Of a stretch of DNA of 64,000 nucleotides, positions 11,027-22,825 are shown one piece after another. The stretch lies in the NCBI RefSeq assembly GCF_030247195.1, contig NC_080670.1, positions 214,446,546 to 214,510,545 of the forward strand, in the 5' to 3' direction. The stretch is from Topomyia yanbarensis (taxonomy: Eukaryota > Arthropoda > Insecta > Diptera > Culicidae). A program made the translations under genes and the position numbers. The notes under the pieces are model-generated. The model made no database searches and was not told the origin of the DNA. It saw nothing but the letters and a program-made list of their open reading frames with translations. The stretch's first letter is position 1. Each line of letters starts with the position of its first letter.

Positions 11027-12959
11027 ACATTAATGATGTGAAATATTTGCTGAAGGTGATTATGGAGGTTATGCTTACGAACATCGCCTTTAACGAGTTT
11101 AACCATGTCAGGCGTTCAGTGCTGATGCCATTTAACAAATTAGCCCAGGCGAAACCAGTCATTTTGCATAACAACTTGTAACATGTGGTTGATCCTCATA
11201 TATATGGACGATGAGAAAATCAATGCTCGGCTACAAGATCTGATACCACTTACTTGCACCGTGGCTATTAAAAGATTCCTGTCACATTTGGAAAAAATGG
11301 TATTCATTATAAAGGACACATCTAGGAAGTATATTAAATGGTGTTTTTGTGGTGAAAATCTAGGTGAACAGACATATTTCCTCCAACCTGACCCTGCACG
11401 TAAAAATTGAATGCGATAGTATTATTTTACACATTATATCTTTGCATATACATAGTCTCCAAAACCATTTCCTGAAAAACAAACATTTGCCAAATTTTGG
11501 CTGCTGTTCGGATAATATTGACGGCAAAAACTGCGTCTAGTATCTCAAAATCAACGGTCGGCACCATCATTGAGGAAGTCGACACTCGTGACCCGTCAGA
11601 AATTCGCGAACATGGACATGGCAGTAACCACTATGATGATAAGGAAGTGTACGAGATAGAAATGAACACCACCGCGACACTGTTGGTTAGGAAAAATATT
11701 TCTCAGCCTAGTAAATAGTTCTCCACATGCAATCGCTAGTTGTTCGCACGAGATCTGTAGGACAACCATTTACGTTTTATCACTTTCATTGTTCACATCA
11801 TGGAAATATATTGAAGACACAAGGCTTCATTTAGCTAATGCATTGAACCGAATAAAATAAACGAAATATATAATAAAATTGCAGAAGTTTTATAGAAAAG
11901 TGAGCTCAAAAACTGTCCCAAAATGAGAACTTTATCGCTAGTGGTTGTGTCTAACAAAACTCAGATATTATGTTATATATTAGCCAGAATAAAGTTAGTT
12001 AAAGCATAAGCAGATTGAATTTCTGTAATAGGTTAGTGCACTGTACGCTTAGTAGAAACATCAGGCATCTCACTCAAGCGTGCTAGACAAAAACATTTCC
12101 GTTAGTTGAAGACAATATAGTCGAGAAGACAGTTTTTGTTTTCGCGTCATTTTAATGCAATAGTATTTCTGTTGACACTCAATTTCATTTTATGCGGAGA
12201 ATGCGGTCCATATTTAAACATTATTAGTCCGCAAAGTAGTGATATTTTAAACAATCGAACAATAAGCAAGAAAAATTCCAAAAAATAAACAAGCCAAAAA
12301 GTGGTAAAACAGCGGTTTTTCTGAGGTGTTCATCAACCCAAGAATTGTATACCGTCGTATATTACTAATGTTGTTCACATACAGAAACGTACATAGTAGC
12401 GGTAGGACTATCTGTTGTGATTTTATCCTTACTTTTCAACGGATGTCAATAGATGCTAAACCACATATTAGTCAATCAATCATAATAAACTTAATGTTGT
12501 AAGCAGCAGCATTTCTGTCTCTTTCGATGGTTTCCAATTAATGTCCATGTAAGTCTAAAAACGACGTGACGATACAGTGAACAAACATCAGTAGCCTATC
12601 ACGGAGAGCGACTAAAATGTTGTAACTAGTTGAGTCTACAGTCAATAAATTGGGATTAATGTTTCGATTTCATGTTTTCGTTTTATTTGTGTTCGTTATG
12701 GAATAAAATGAGAGAGATGAGCAGAGATCACGAAGAAAAAGAGAGAAAAAATAATAAATAAATTGAAATCGACTCAAGAGCAGCTGTTCTATATTTTCTG
12801 GGCACTCAACTACAGAACAACAGAAATCATCAAAGAAAGTTGGCCTTACACCTACGTTACTCTTCGACAGAGGTGAAGTAAGTGCGATGTATACCCGTCC
12901 ATATGTCGGAATAAAGAGATGCTGAAATTATTGAGCTTGTTCATATTTATAATATTTCT
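11027..12959. other. Unrecognised interior of the hAT-like element
   Basis: Short open frames at 11183-11410 and 11497-11718 show no motif I know. The second is rich in acidic residues. They may be worn pieces of a transposase, but I cannot support that. Confidence 0.3.
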
Positions 12960-13063
12960 TTTTTTTTTCAATCTAAAATTTTATTTGAAACGGCTCAATG
13001 CGTTAGCACAACTGATCCGTGGGTCTTTTAATTTTTTTTACAATAAGTAAAAATAAAAAAATT

Positions 13064-13938
13064 CTAAGAATGTCGGTCTGCCAGATCTTGTTGACGCAGT
13101 TTGCTGCTGCGTGTTGAGATCGTTTTCCTTGGCGGTGAGGCCGCTTGGTGGTCATTCAGTCTGCCTTCTCTCGCGTTATCGTTCCCGTCCATGTCGTCAT
13201 CGGTACTGCTTTCTTCCTGTTCACGATCAGAGGTTCTTATTTGTTTCTTGTTCTTATGGGTCGCTGTTGTATATCCGTCTTCATCGGTATTTGCTTCTTT
13301 ATTGGCGATGCTAGTTGTTGGTTTGGGAGCGGTTGTCGTGGTCGTTGTACCTGCATTATTGGGTAATTGGATCGTTGTTTTAGGTTTATCTGAAGGTATC
13401 GGTGGCTGCGTGTTAGAGTTGGCTGTAGTAGATGAGTTTTGACTAGTTGCTTCGGCGCATGTTTTTCCGTAGTAGGCTGTATAGTTACAGAATTGGCATG
13501 TTGGGGTCTGCCCGGGATATGTAATTAGCGTTGTTTGCTTATAGGTCACGCCATCCTTCGGTGATTTGCATTCGATAGTCGTGTAAGAAGGTATTGGTTT
13601 AGTCACTCGCATTCTCACAATACGAACGCCATTGGGAATGCCGGAGAAAAAATTTCTCCAGGCATTCGTAATAGATTCTACTTCTCCATATTGCGACATG
13701 ATTTGTTTGATGAAATCCTCCTTCGTGCGCGGGGCCAAATCATGGATACGCACGTCCACCATGTCGTTTTCCATATGCACGGGGATCTTGATTCTGGTGT
13801 TATTAAATTCGACCTCGTGTTGCATGTTGTTCTTTGCAATAAAGTTTTCGGCCTGTGCTAAGCTTCTAAACGTGATCAAAACACAGTTTTTACGTGATGT
13901 AGCTGAATGTAGGTAACTTCAGCGAGATTAAGTTCCAT
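13064..13938 (-). pseudogene. LINE ORF1 (gag-like), one frameshift
   Basis: The start codon at 13938 opens MELNLAEVTYIQLHHVK. A frameshift near 13882 moves the frame into the 271-residue stretch ending at 13064. This has an RRM-like region (VDVRIHDLAPRTKEDFIKQI, then VRIVRMRVTKPIPSYTTIE), a worn zinc knuckle (CQFCNYTAYYGKTC, with Tyr in the His position) and a Ser/Thr/Asn-rich acidic tail. This layout fits ORF1 proteins of LOA- or I-like non-LTR retrotransposons, which bind element RNA. No ORF2 follows (12960-13060 is A/T-rich with a T-run). Similar N-termini recur at 32244 and 61727. Confidence 0.75.
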
Positions 13939-15293
13939 TTTCACTTTAACTAATTGTTCCACTTCCTTAACTGTTCGTGTTATCCCGTAGCACAGGCACT
14001 TTTGCTTCATTTGGCAAACTCATTTTACTCCGCAGCCGGGGGCAACGATACAATTTGTATGTGCACTGATATAGAACAATAGCTAGCTTGATTCACTGGT
14101 GCCTGTAGCCTGCTATAGCGTAGCAATTTTTTTTGCTTCTGCTTTTTGCGACATCAGAAGGTAGACCTTCTAGTTCTTTTGGTAATACATTTAACAAATT
14201 TCACGTACCGTCAAGTCCCCAGTTACCGTTCGTTTAGGTGGATTTGACGTGACTTCAAATCCTGTTTTTTTATCAAAATGAAAACCGCCCTCATAGTCAC
14301 CGTAAAAATACCTATCTAAATACGTCACAATTTAGAAATAATATAAAACTATTACCAACAAAACGAGAATAAGTAGTTGAGGACATTTGTTTGGCACCAG
14401 TGCACGTTATATGATCAACTTACGGTGTATTTAAAATTTTGATTCAACTTTAGTTGGAATGTTTCAATAAAACGATGAAACGAAAGGATTTGGGATCTGG
14501 ATCTCTCCGATGGATTTAGGGAGCTAGTTCTTTAAATTTCGTGATTTTGAAACTGCACGGTGAACGACACATGCACGGCGACTGGCGATTTGAAGGAAAA
14601 TTAGAAGATATTAGTAATCAGTGTTTTCATTCGATTTGTAGACAATTTTCTTTAATCAATTAAATTGTGGGCAGTTTCCTTCAGTTGATTTAATCATTTA
14701 AATTTATATTTTGATCCTATTGATTACCAAAAATCCTTCCTAACTGGGGTTCTAATCTACCCGACCAAGGCTAGTCTTGAAAATAGTTTCATTTAAATAG
14801 AATATATCAAAAAATTGTGTTAGCATGATGCCTTGGAACTGGTAATACTCGCAGAACACCAGACAAAGAAAATAGAAGTTGAACCGTCTCTGCGCATCTA
14901 CAAATCGCTTGCTAAATCAGAAGATTTTGTACGAATTTCGACATTCTCTTCGTTCGAACATTTTATGGATATTTTTCTACTCATTTCGGTTTAGCATCTT
15001 CTACGCCTTTTAAAGGTGTAGCTTGGAACACCTAGTGTTTTCCAGCACCGTCAAGCATTGTCATATTCGGTTAGCGCATAAATACTGTGAACTCTAGAAT
15101 ATACTTTGTTGTAACGAGAGTAAGTACTATAACCTTTCTTGTGACAATGAACATATTTTTAGGATTGTCTTTGATTTGGAATTGATTTCATTATGAACTT
15201 TTCAAAATTTAATTTAGTTTCTAGTGACTATATCAAATTGTCAGAATTAAAAGCTTTATGCAATTTTTTTTAAGCCCCTACCGAAACAAAATC
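13939..15293. other. Right part of the hAT-like element, no gene
   Basis: A/T-rich sequence. The 13950-14160 part may be the 5' untranslated leader of the minus-strand LINE. The rest up to the right end at 15308 holds nothing I recognise. Confidence 0.35.
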
Positions 15294-15393
15294 CTGGCTA
15301 CGGGCCTGGTCTCGGTCCTATTAGGTACGGGAGGGCCTCAAAATCAATGCTACTGAAGCGATCAACAAGGTTCTCAAACACTGGTATAGTCAA

Positions 15394-16284
15394 TAGGGTG
15401 GGACAAAAATTAGATTCCAGTTCCGAGCAACTTTTTAGGTACCATTTGGGTCCTAGAACAACTGTGGAAATTCTTAGCTCGATCGGTGAAACTATATTTT
15501 TGCGCCCACTGTTTAAAGTTTACATGGGATTTTGTATGGGAAAATGAACTTTTACAAAATAATTTCTCCAGGAGTCGCCCATTACTTCTTAAAAATAAAT
15601 CGTTACGTGGCTTTTATAGAAAATTTAACAAAGAAACAAAGTCTCGAAAACCACGAAACGATCTGACGCTTGAGAAAAAAGTTATTAAGCAGAAACCGAT
15701 TGATGCTCTGACGATTGATAAAATATTCATTTTTTCTAGCACCACTGCTGTTGGTTGTCCAATTATACGCAATTTTGTTTTAATCCTCTCTTAATGTGTC
15801 GAAATCGTTTATCTATAGTATTTGGCCACTTCGAAAGGTTTTGAGGGATAAATGGAGGCTTCTTTTGTACATAATGAGAAAAAGTTAAAATTTTTGTGTA
15901 TAATTAGATCGTCAAAAGCAGTGATGCTATGAAAAGTGAAATTTTCATCAATCTTCAGGGCATCAATCGGTTTTTGCTTAATAACTTTTTCCGCAAGTAT
16001 CAGATCGTTTTGCAGTCTTCTAGACTTTGTTTCCTTGACAAATTTCCTATAAAAATCAGACATCTACTTATTTTTAGGAGATAACGGGCGACTCTTGGAA
16101 GAATTAATTTGTAAAAGACAATTTCCCCATACGAAATCCCATGTAAACTTTAAACAGTGGGCGCAAAAATATAGTTTCACCGATCGAGCTAAAAATTTGC
16201 AGAGTAGTTCTGGGAGCTAAATGGAACCCAAAAAGTTACTCGGAGCCAAATTTTATTTTTTTCATATAACCATGTCCCACTCTA
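15394..16284. mobile_element. Foldback / long-TIR element with 8-bp duplication
   Basis: The two halves are diverged inverted copies of each other over about 400 bp each. Ends are TAGGGTGGGACA and, inverted, TAGAGTGGGACA. The direct repeat ATAGTCAA flanks it (15386-15393 and 16285-16292). Both arms translate, on opposite strands, to related peptides (FYRKFNKETKSR in one, FYRKFVKETKSR in the other). That follows from the inverted duplication and does not by itself prove a gene. Confidence 0.8.
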
Positions 16285-16292
16285 ATAGTCAA

Positions 16293-17460
16293 GCGACCTG
16301 ATGGAACAGTGCTGGCAGCTAAAACGGGAAAGCAGAATAAATTGATTGGAGAAAGAAAATTGAAAACTAGTGCTACGGTTGCGGATATATTACCCACAAG
16401 TATGTCCAAAATCCAAAGAACGACGTGCACGAGCACAGGCAGCGGAAGTGTCCATGGATCGTGACACCGCGTTGATTGGAGCTGAGCCAACGGTGTGTCA
16501 AAATGCAAAGAAAAATATAATTTTGATTCTTGATCCATAGAAACCATCTAAGGAAATCTATCGACATGAAGTAGTAATGTGCGTTTGGATGCTCAGTTTG
16601 TTCATTCCCAACTTAAAATTCAACTTACTGTTGCTGGGTACACTGATGGACATTGGAGTTAAAGTCAACTTCGAGGAAGATCGTGCCACCCTACCAAAGA
16701 GGGGAATGTCAGCTATCAAATTAAAAAAATTGCTCTATATAACCATGGAGGTGGAAAATGTAGACAACGTCTTAGCGATTGGTACTGAAGATGAAGTCAG
16801 CATACAAGATTCGTGACACAAGCGCTACGGTTAGTTGAACTATCGAAAACATACTTAAACTTCAATGATCAGCAATGGTCAACGGATTGGATAAGCTGAA
16901 ATCAGAGGAAGATTTCTGCAAAACCTGTGAAGTTACAAGTCAAAGACTTTAGACCCCCCAACCAACATGTCGCTGAAAAAAATCACATGAATGTTTGCGG
17001 GAAAATTACATCTCTATTTTGTGGCGATAGAGAAGAAGGACCAGGTATTTGAATACTTCAAGATATATTTCAGTAAGCAACTGTTAACGTTTTATCACAA
17101 AAATGGCATTCAGATAGAATCAGCGATTGCTACTAGTCGAGTCTGTAGCAGTGTACGATGTAGTATATGTAACGAACAAAAGCACTGGAGCCGAGATGTG
17201 GCTTGGTGAAAAACCAAACGTTAAGAAGTTTACGATATTGGGTAGTTTGGTTTTATCGTGGACACCAAAGCAAAAACGTAGCAAGCTTGATCCAGCCAGT
17301 AAGCGATGTCCATTTCTTGGATACGCACCACGCGGCGACCGAGCATGTAATCCAGAAACGAGAAACGACACAAATGGGTGGATGCACGACAGAACGATTG
17401 ATTCTATCAACAGTTCCTCAAACCAAAAAATTGAAGATTGACAAGATTCCTGAAAACAGC
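16293..17460 (+). pseudogene. Ty1/copia gag-pol remnant (GAG-pre-integrase to integrase C-terminal part)
   Basis: Pieces in several frames follow the copia order. At 16293, VKRPDGTVLAAKTGK resembles the segment after the protease. At 16577-16816, IPNLKFNLLLLGTLMDIG begins the GAG-pre-integrase region. Near 16880-16950, a worn Cys pair (FCKTCEV) marks the integrase zinc finger. Near 16991-17100 is an integrase core fragment (QVFEYFKIYF). At 17127-17441, WLGEKPNVKKFTILGSLV and KRSKLDPASKRCPFLGYAPRGD are the C-terminal integrase segment. Stops and shifts make it non-functional. The 8-bp duplications of the hAT-like element (10601-15308) and the foldback element (15394-16284) abut this sequence, so both probably inserted into it. 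Confidence 0.8.
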
Positions 17461-18700
17461 TGTGTAAATGTAAGTTACTCCAGGCAACAATGTGACTGCT
17501 GACCTACAAAGTAACGCAAGACATTGTAGAATCGTTTGCATTCCCACTACAAGCAGTAGATAAGGGCTACTTCCAGGGCGAGGCAACTCGGAGGACTAGT
17601 GGTCAAGAGTGCAGGAAAACTCAGGTTCCGAGATTTTATTTCATCATATAGTGTTCCTCAAAGCGTTCAATCGTAACCAAATGTGTGTCTGCTGACACGT
17701 CCGCTTTATGGTTTAAAGCAATCTCCAAGGTGTTGGAGGAGTCAGTGTAATACTTCCATGCAAGACCAAGGCTTTGTTCATTAGCACTACCGTTCTGAAC
17801 GAAACCTAGTAGCAAGCGGCGATCATGGTATTCTCGCTTGTGCCCACGAATGTGTGTAGTTAAATACGGTCGTAGTCAGCAGTGAAATTTGAATTAAGTC
17901 TCCGTGAACTCTGGACTCTTGCGGCTTAAGGAAGTACTCTCAGATTGATTCGCTATTTTGTGAGAATCTCGTCGGAGTGCCAGATTTCTTTCAACAGAAT
18001 CTGAAAATAATTGAAGCGTGGACTCATACGAGAACCAAACATCGTCATCAGAACTCTCAGGGCTTTTCGCTTCGTAAGCCGGCGATGTTGGGATGTTCAG
18101 CACATGGACTACTAGCTGACCGTTCCCATCCCTCTAGCACTGGCCCTGCTGGTCTAGCTCCCGGATCATCATCTAGTGGAACATCTTCCTGATATCACTA
18201 GTCAGGGTAATGGGACCCTTGCAAAACCGGGTATAAGCGTAGTGTACAACAAGAACAATAGGTCGGGAACCCTGAACAGCGCCGAATTAAGAGACTCCAA
18301 GTGCCTTGACAGCTGCTTGACATACCATTCCCGGTGATATTGGAAGCTACCATATACTCTGATACAACTGCTGCAAGTCATCTTCTGTTAATGGTTTCGA
18401 CAGCGACTGATACCGATGGAGTGGACGTTCCACAGGTCATTCCAATATCACCGTATCGACAAGCATATACTGTTGCGGCGGCTTCTCCCGTTTCAGATGT
18501 GACCAGTATGCTTCGAACGAATAGTCGGTTAAGGGAATAGCCTCCTCACTTGATCATGAAGGGATCGATAGGGGGAAGAGGACACGAAACTTGCCAAATA
18601 TCGCTAGAAGAAACGACCGTCAACGAAAAACTTGTTCCGAGCTTTGTTGACTGTACGCTGCTGCTAAAATTGAACACCTAACATGGTGCAGACCTTGTTA
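17461..18700. other. Unassigned, probably retroelement-derived sequence
   Basis: No clear motif. Short open frames at 17977-18192 and 18334-18540 are unconvincing. The stretch separates copia remains from LINE remains and may belong to either. Confidence 0.3.
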
Positions 18701-18739
18701 TTCGAGAAGGCCTGCCCTTTGAGCACGTACAACTGAACA

Positions 18740-19760
18740 TCCATTAAGAGGTCGTCGCTGCACGTATCCCTTTACCGGTACAGGTACCAGGAGTTGGTAT
18801 CTACTGGAAGTCCCAGTAGCGTTCCCTGGAGACTTCAACGGACATCATATCGATTGAGGGTCTCAATCATCGATCACGCTTGATCAGTTTATTGTAGAAA
18901 CGACATTGTCCAGAAAACTCATGATTCTGAATAACTGTTCTCCGCCATGGAACGACCCTTCTACCGGAAATACATCGACCTTCTATTCTAAAAATCTGGT
19001 TTGCAAGTTTAGCGGACGCACGGACACACACAACAGCGACCATCTCCCGATCACGTTCTCCATCAATTGGTTGGTCGATCGTCTCAGCCGCAATAAATGC
19101 TTACCCCGAAGTAGTGTATCATGGCCCAAAAACTGGATTATGATAGTACCCCGGAGGGAAAGAAGTCGTTAGGCAACTTAGAAAACATCTTTGCGCCTTT
19201 CGACGTCCAGATACATCAGATTCAGACAAACAAACAGCACCTAGAAGTATCCCAGTATGAAGAACAGCAACACGAAAAGTGGTTAAGTTAGCGAAAGAAA
19301 AGTCATGTAAGGGGTTTCGTGACAAATATTTCGGTGAGCAGCACTACGACCGAACTGTGGCGAACGGTGAGAACCGTACGTGGAAACCGACAGCGAAGCA
19401 CCGTAATACAGCAAAACAGCCTTGAAGAAATAGCTGAAAACCCAAAGAAACACTCGAAACAGAGGTCGGACAATTAACATTCTGCTAAGGTCCTTGAGGT
19501 ACGAGGACGGGCAGGCCGCGAGCAAGGCTGTCCAACAGTGGATGAAGAATGTTGGATGCCACTATGTCGAATAGCTTCTACTGCATCCATCGATCGAGTA
19601 GCTGTTTCTAAAACAAACCGATTGAGGATCCTCGGCGTAACGCTCAATCGGAGCTAGAAGAATTCGAATCCTTAAAATGAAAGGAAGTCAAGCATCCGCG
19701 CATTGCTTCAATTTGGATCGGCTAAGATTACTTCGAAACTGATGTACGGGATTGGTCTAG
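18740..19760 (+). pseudogene. Non-LTR retrotransposon remnant: endonuclease and start of reverse transcriptase
   Basis: Around 18826-18990 the reading PGDFNGHHIDWGS, then LDQFIVETTLSRKLMILN, gives the GDFN and following motifs of the apurinic-type endonuclease found in LOA, jockey and I elements. Near 19033-19060, HNSDHLPITF is the SDH motif of the same domain. Downstream, EKSCKGFRDKYF and LRILGVTLNRS (about 19290 and 19630) look like the linker to, and part of, the reverse transcriptase. Many stops and frame changes show an old dead copy. Which clade it belongs to is uncertain; LOA fits best by feel. Confidence 0.65.
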
Positions 19761-20700
19761 TGAGCAGAGGCCAAACATCACGGTATACATTCGCTTTGAC
19801 TTAATTTGACTGTGAGCAATATTCTGATCGATTGTGATATCCCAACGAACTTTCTGTAGACCTAATACATATTTTGCTTCTTCGATTAATACTTTACAAC
19901 TCAAATAAGCCGAAAGTTTCGTGAACTATTGTTTGTGTTACTTCCAAAATAGATATAAAAAGCACAGTTTTTCGACAATTTTAGGACAATTAAATTATAT
20001 CAATTTTCCGGTGAGATTTAAAATGTCTATCCAATTGTGATTATATCAAGTTTTATTTTGCGTTTCGAACTCATCAGTAACTGGCACCTTCTTGGCAACC
20101 AGTTACACACTAAATCTAAAAAGTCACGTCTTATGTGGTGTTCTCCATCTACTGTTACTGATCGGTGGCTAATGAAATCTGTTACAAATAATGCTAAAAT
20201 TACACAAATTTGTGAAAGTGGGCGAATTAACCTCAAAATACTATAGCGGGATGCAAAGCGTCCTCAGACGTGGCATAGCACTTTAACAATGTGGTTCCAA
20301 ACCAATGCTTTATAAATAGAAGCAGATTGGACGTATCGTTTTCCACGACAGTATGTCATCGGCCTTAAGGAACCCAACCCAGAAACGACGCGATTTGTCA
20401 ACCATTAACTAATTAACTGTCGCGACATCCGCTTCAAAGATCCATCCTTCTTATCATTATAATGGATGCAGACCCATTCGAAGGGGTCTAAACACCTGAA
20501 CTAAAACTACAGTGCATCGCAGTAGGCATTGATATTCGCCGGTGCGAAAAGAACACAACACCCGTTCGTTCGATCATCCGCATTGATAACCACTCACTCT
20601 CCGCGAATTACTTTCGACAGTATTTTTATTCACTATCTGGCGATGAACTAAAAACTGCTGCACGCACCTCGCGACACTCACCGAGGACCACCGGCGTCCG
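19761..20700. other. No gene recognised
   Basis: A/T-rich to about 20240, then mixed composition. No motif seen. Confidence 0.3.
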
Positions 20701-21053
20701 ATATGGCGCACCTCTCTCTCTCTCTATGCTGCTACACCGTATATGTCTGGACAAATCAACAACCGCCGTCGCGAGCGACGCGACGATAAATGATCGAAGC
20801 AAGCTTTTGTGTTGCCGTGTTGGTGATCGTCGTGGTCATCACCAACAGAGCATAATTGCAACGCGTTAGTGGTTGTACAATTCGCGATAAATTCTTCTAC
20901 AGTTCTCTCTCTCTCTCTCGTTGTTTCTCGGTGATGACAGCACATATCGTTATTCACTCAGTAAACCACCCGCAGCCCGCCTCGCATGAGTGCTGAGTGC
21001 CCGTCAATTCATTCACTGGCTTGGAAAATCACGGCCTGCCCCGTGAATATTCG
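20701..21053 (+). promoter_or_regulatory. Promoter-proximal region with GAGA-like tracts
   Basis: CT/GA dinucleotide runs at about 20711-20724 and 20903-20921, and a CpG-richer composition, lie just before the initiator described next. GAGA-factor sites of this kind often mark insect developmental promoters. The role is inferred from position. Confidence 0.45.
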
Positions 21054-21439
21054 TCAGTGAGTTGAGCGCCGTCGAAGAGTGAAGATCGTCTCTCTCTCTG
21101 GTCCCCGGATATTAGTGGTTTCTGTTTTTTTTTTCGCAAGATCTCCCGGATACGTGGACGGTTTTGAACGGAAGGGCGCGGAGGTGATCGATCGCTGCCG
21201 AGATTTGCTGTGAGGGTGAAAGGAGGACATATTGCCGAACGCAGTTTGATTTTTTTGTGGTTTGTCGTGAAACGGGGGCTGATTAAACCGTGAACAACAA
21301 TCCGACAGTGTGTGAGAGTGAAGTTTTGTGAAAGTGCCACTACTAGTCGCGCCCCAGGACAGGACAGGCCGCCAGGAGGACGTTCGTTGATTCTAGTTCA
21401 GCTGCGGATCGTGCGGTGTGTAATAATTGATTGCAAGAA
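21054..21439 (+). promoter_or_regulatory. Initiator, DPE and noncoding first exon of an unseen gene
   Basis: TCAGT at 21054-21058 is the arthropod initiator. Taking its A as +1 (21056), the bases at +28 to +33 read AGATCG, matching the DPE consensus RGWYVT at five of six positions with exact spacing. The following 380 bases are free of long open frames and rich in GTGAAAGTG-type motifs seen in insect 5' leaders. They end at AAGAA followed by GTAAGTG, a strong donor at 21440. The downstream coding exons are not recognisable in this window, so the first intron would have to be long. Confidence 0.5.
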
Positions 21440-22825
21440 GTAAGTGTTGCGCTTGGAAATCAAGTTTCCAAAGTCGACGGCGACTAGCCAGCCGACATAC
21501 CTGTTCTGCTTGTTTCCGAAAGGTGTTTCCTCTTCCATGCCTGTGTTTGTTCCTCTCGTTGTGCCTTTCTTTTGCGCTGTCGTTCTCCATTCGTTGAATG
21601 GGACACAAGTGGGTTTCGATCCGGCCATGGGACAACGACGACGGATGGCTTATTCTATTAACCTATACAAATATCGAGTTTTCTTGGCTTCTACCACACG
21701 ATCGTGAGCACGGTTGTTGTTGGTTGGTTTCGCGCTGCAGGCACGGTTCTCGCGATCGTTGGAAGGAATTACCAAGAGTGGCCCATGTGATGATGATGAT
21801 GGCTTGTTCCAGAACTCCAATTGCACCACCAGAGACGCAGAAAGCACATTCGTCACTGTTGCATGTAGAAACGAGGGTTTTTTTTCTAACGAGATTCGAC
21901 ATGGGCACGACCATCCGTTTGGCATACTAATGAAACCAGCTTTTGCTGCAGCGCAGTCTTTCTCGTGATTGGATTTTATTACTTTCAACTGAATCTCTGA
22001 TGAGGTGGGTACAATCAGTCAGTACCGTGGCGGTGGGCTGCAAGCAGAAAACCTATGTGCAAAAATGGTACTCTCGGCAGGACCCGAAACCCTGAACGGC
22101 GGGCAAGAACACAAACCGTTCCTAATATGGTGAAGTCAGCCGAGCGTAGAGAGACTAGGGCGGTTCTATACGGTTGCTGGTATCTGAAATCTATGAACAA
22201 ATTGTGCAGTTGAGAAGAGGATTCGGTTCAAACGTACCATCGCTCAGCTCTGGTTCCTCCAAATGGCAAGCTGTCTATCACTGTCAAGAAAAAATAACAG
22301 TTTTAATGTAGAGTGGATCGTATTTAACTGCCTATATTTTTTTCGCGAAGCCTCCTGTTTGGAAATTTAATCTTCGTGAACTTTCTGGTTCCGTTCCGAG
22401 CGACCGATCATTCAACGATGTTAAGAAATTAATTCACGTGATTTTTTGAATTCAGTGCACTTATGAATAACGAACACAGATCGAAAAAGAAAAAAACGCA
22501 TGGCCATCAAATTAGCCCACTGAAATTATAAGGTTGAACAATTGTTACTTTTTGGGGCTGGAGGGAGCTTACCCAGCGGATCGAAATTAGTGTGGAGAAT
22601 TGGAACTAAATTGTAAAGATGAACCAACCAAAGGAGGTTGGTTGTTATTATTCGCATCAGTGCTGGTGATGTTAGCTGGTAGTGTGTTACAATTTTGCTC
22701 GATAAAAGGTCACTTATCGAATATTATACGAAATCAGATCGAAGAACTGGAATCGTGGGGTCACAGAAGATCATCGGATAATCGAATAACATATGCTTGT
22801 TCGTTTCATATCATTTTTTGGTGAA
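21440..22825. other. Presumed start of a long intron; no coding exon seen
   Basis: Several overlapping open frames at 21444-21988 on both strands lack any motif, and their composition follows the GC-richer neighbourhood. I see nothing else definite. Confidence 0.35.

Larger units (their letters stand above)
10601..15308. mobile_element. hAT-like DNA transposon with 8-bp target duplication
   Basis: The left end reads CAGGCACGTAGCCAG and the right end, inverted, CAGGCCCGTAGCCAG (14 of 15 match). The 8-bp direct repeat GTCTCGGT flanks it exactly (10593-10600 and 15309-15316). Eight-base duplications and CAGG ends are features of the hAT superfamily. The G-tract and C-tract hairpin just inside the left end (about 10616-10645) is typical of this end type. 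I could not find a hAT transposase inside; the 4.7 kb hold a palindrome, a LINE ORF1 and unrecognised A/T-rich DNA. It is probably a non-autonomous or gutted copy. Confidence 0.85.

Noticed and set aside
13101..13442. 113-residue hydrophobic plus-strand frame
   Set aside because: It is the shadow of the minus-strand LINE ORF1.
21398..21988. Several overlapping 75-112 residue frames on both strands
   Set aside because: They overlap one another, show no domain and follow GC-rich composition downstream of a promoter-like region.
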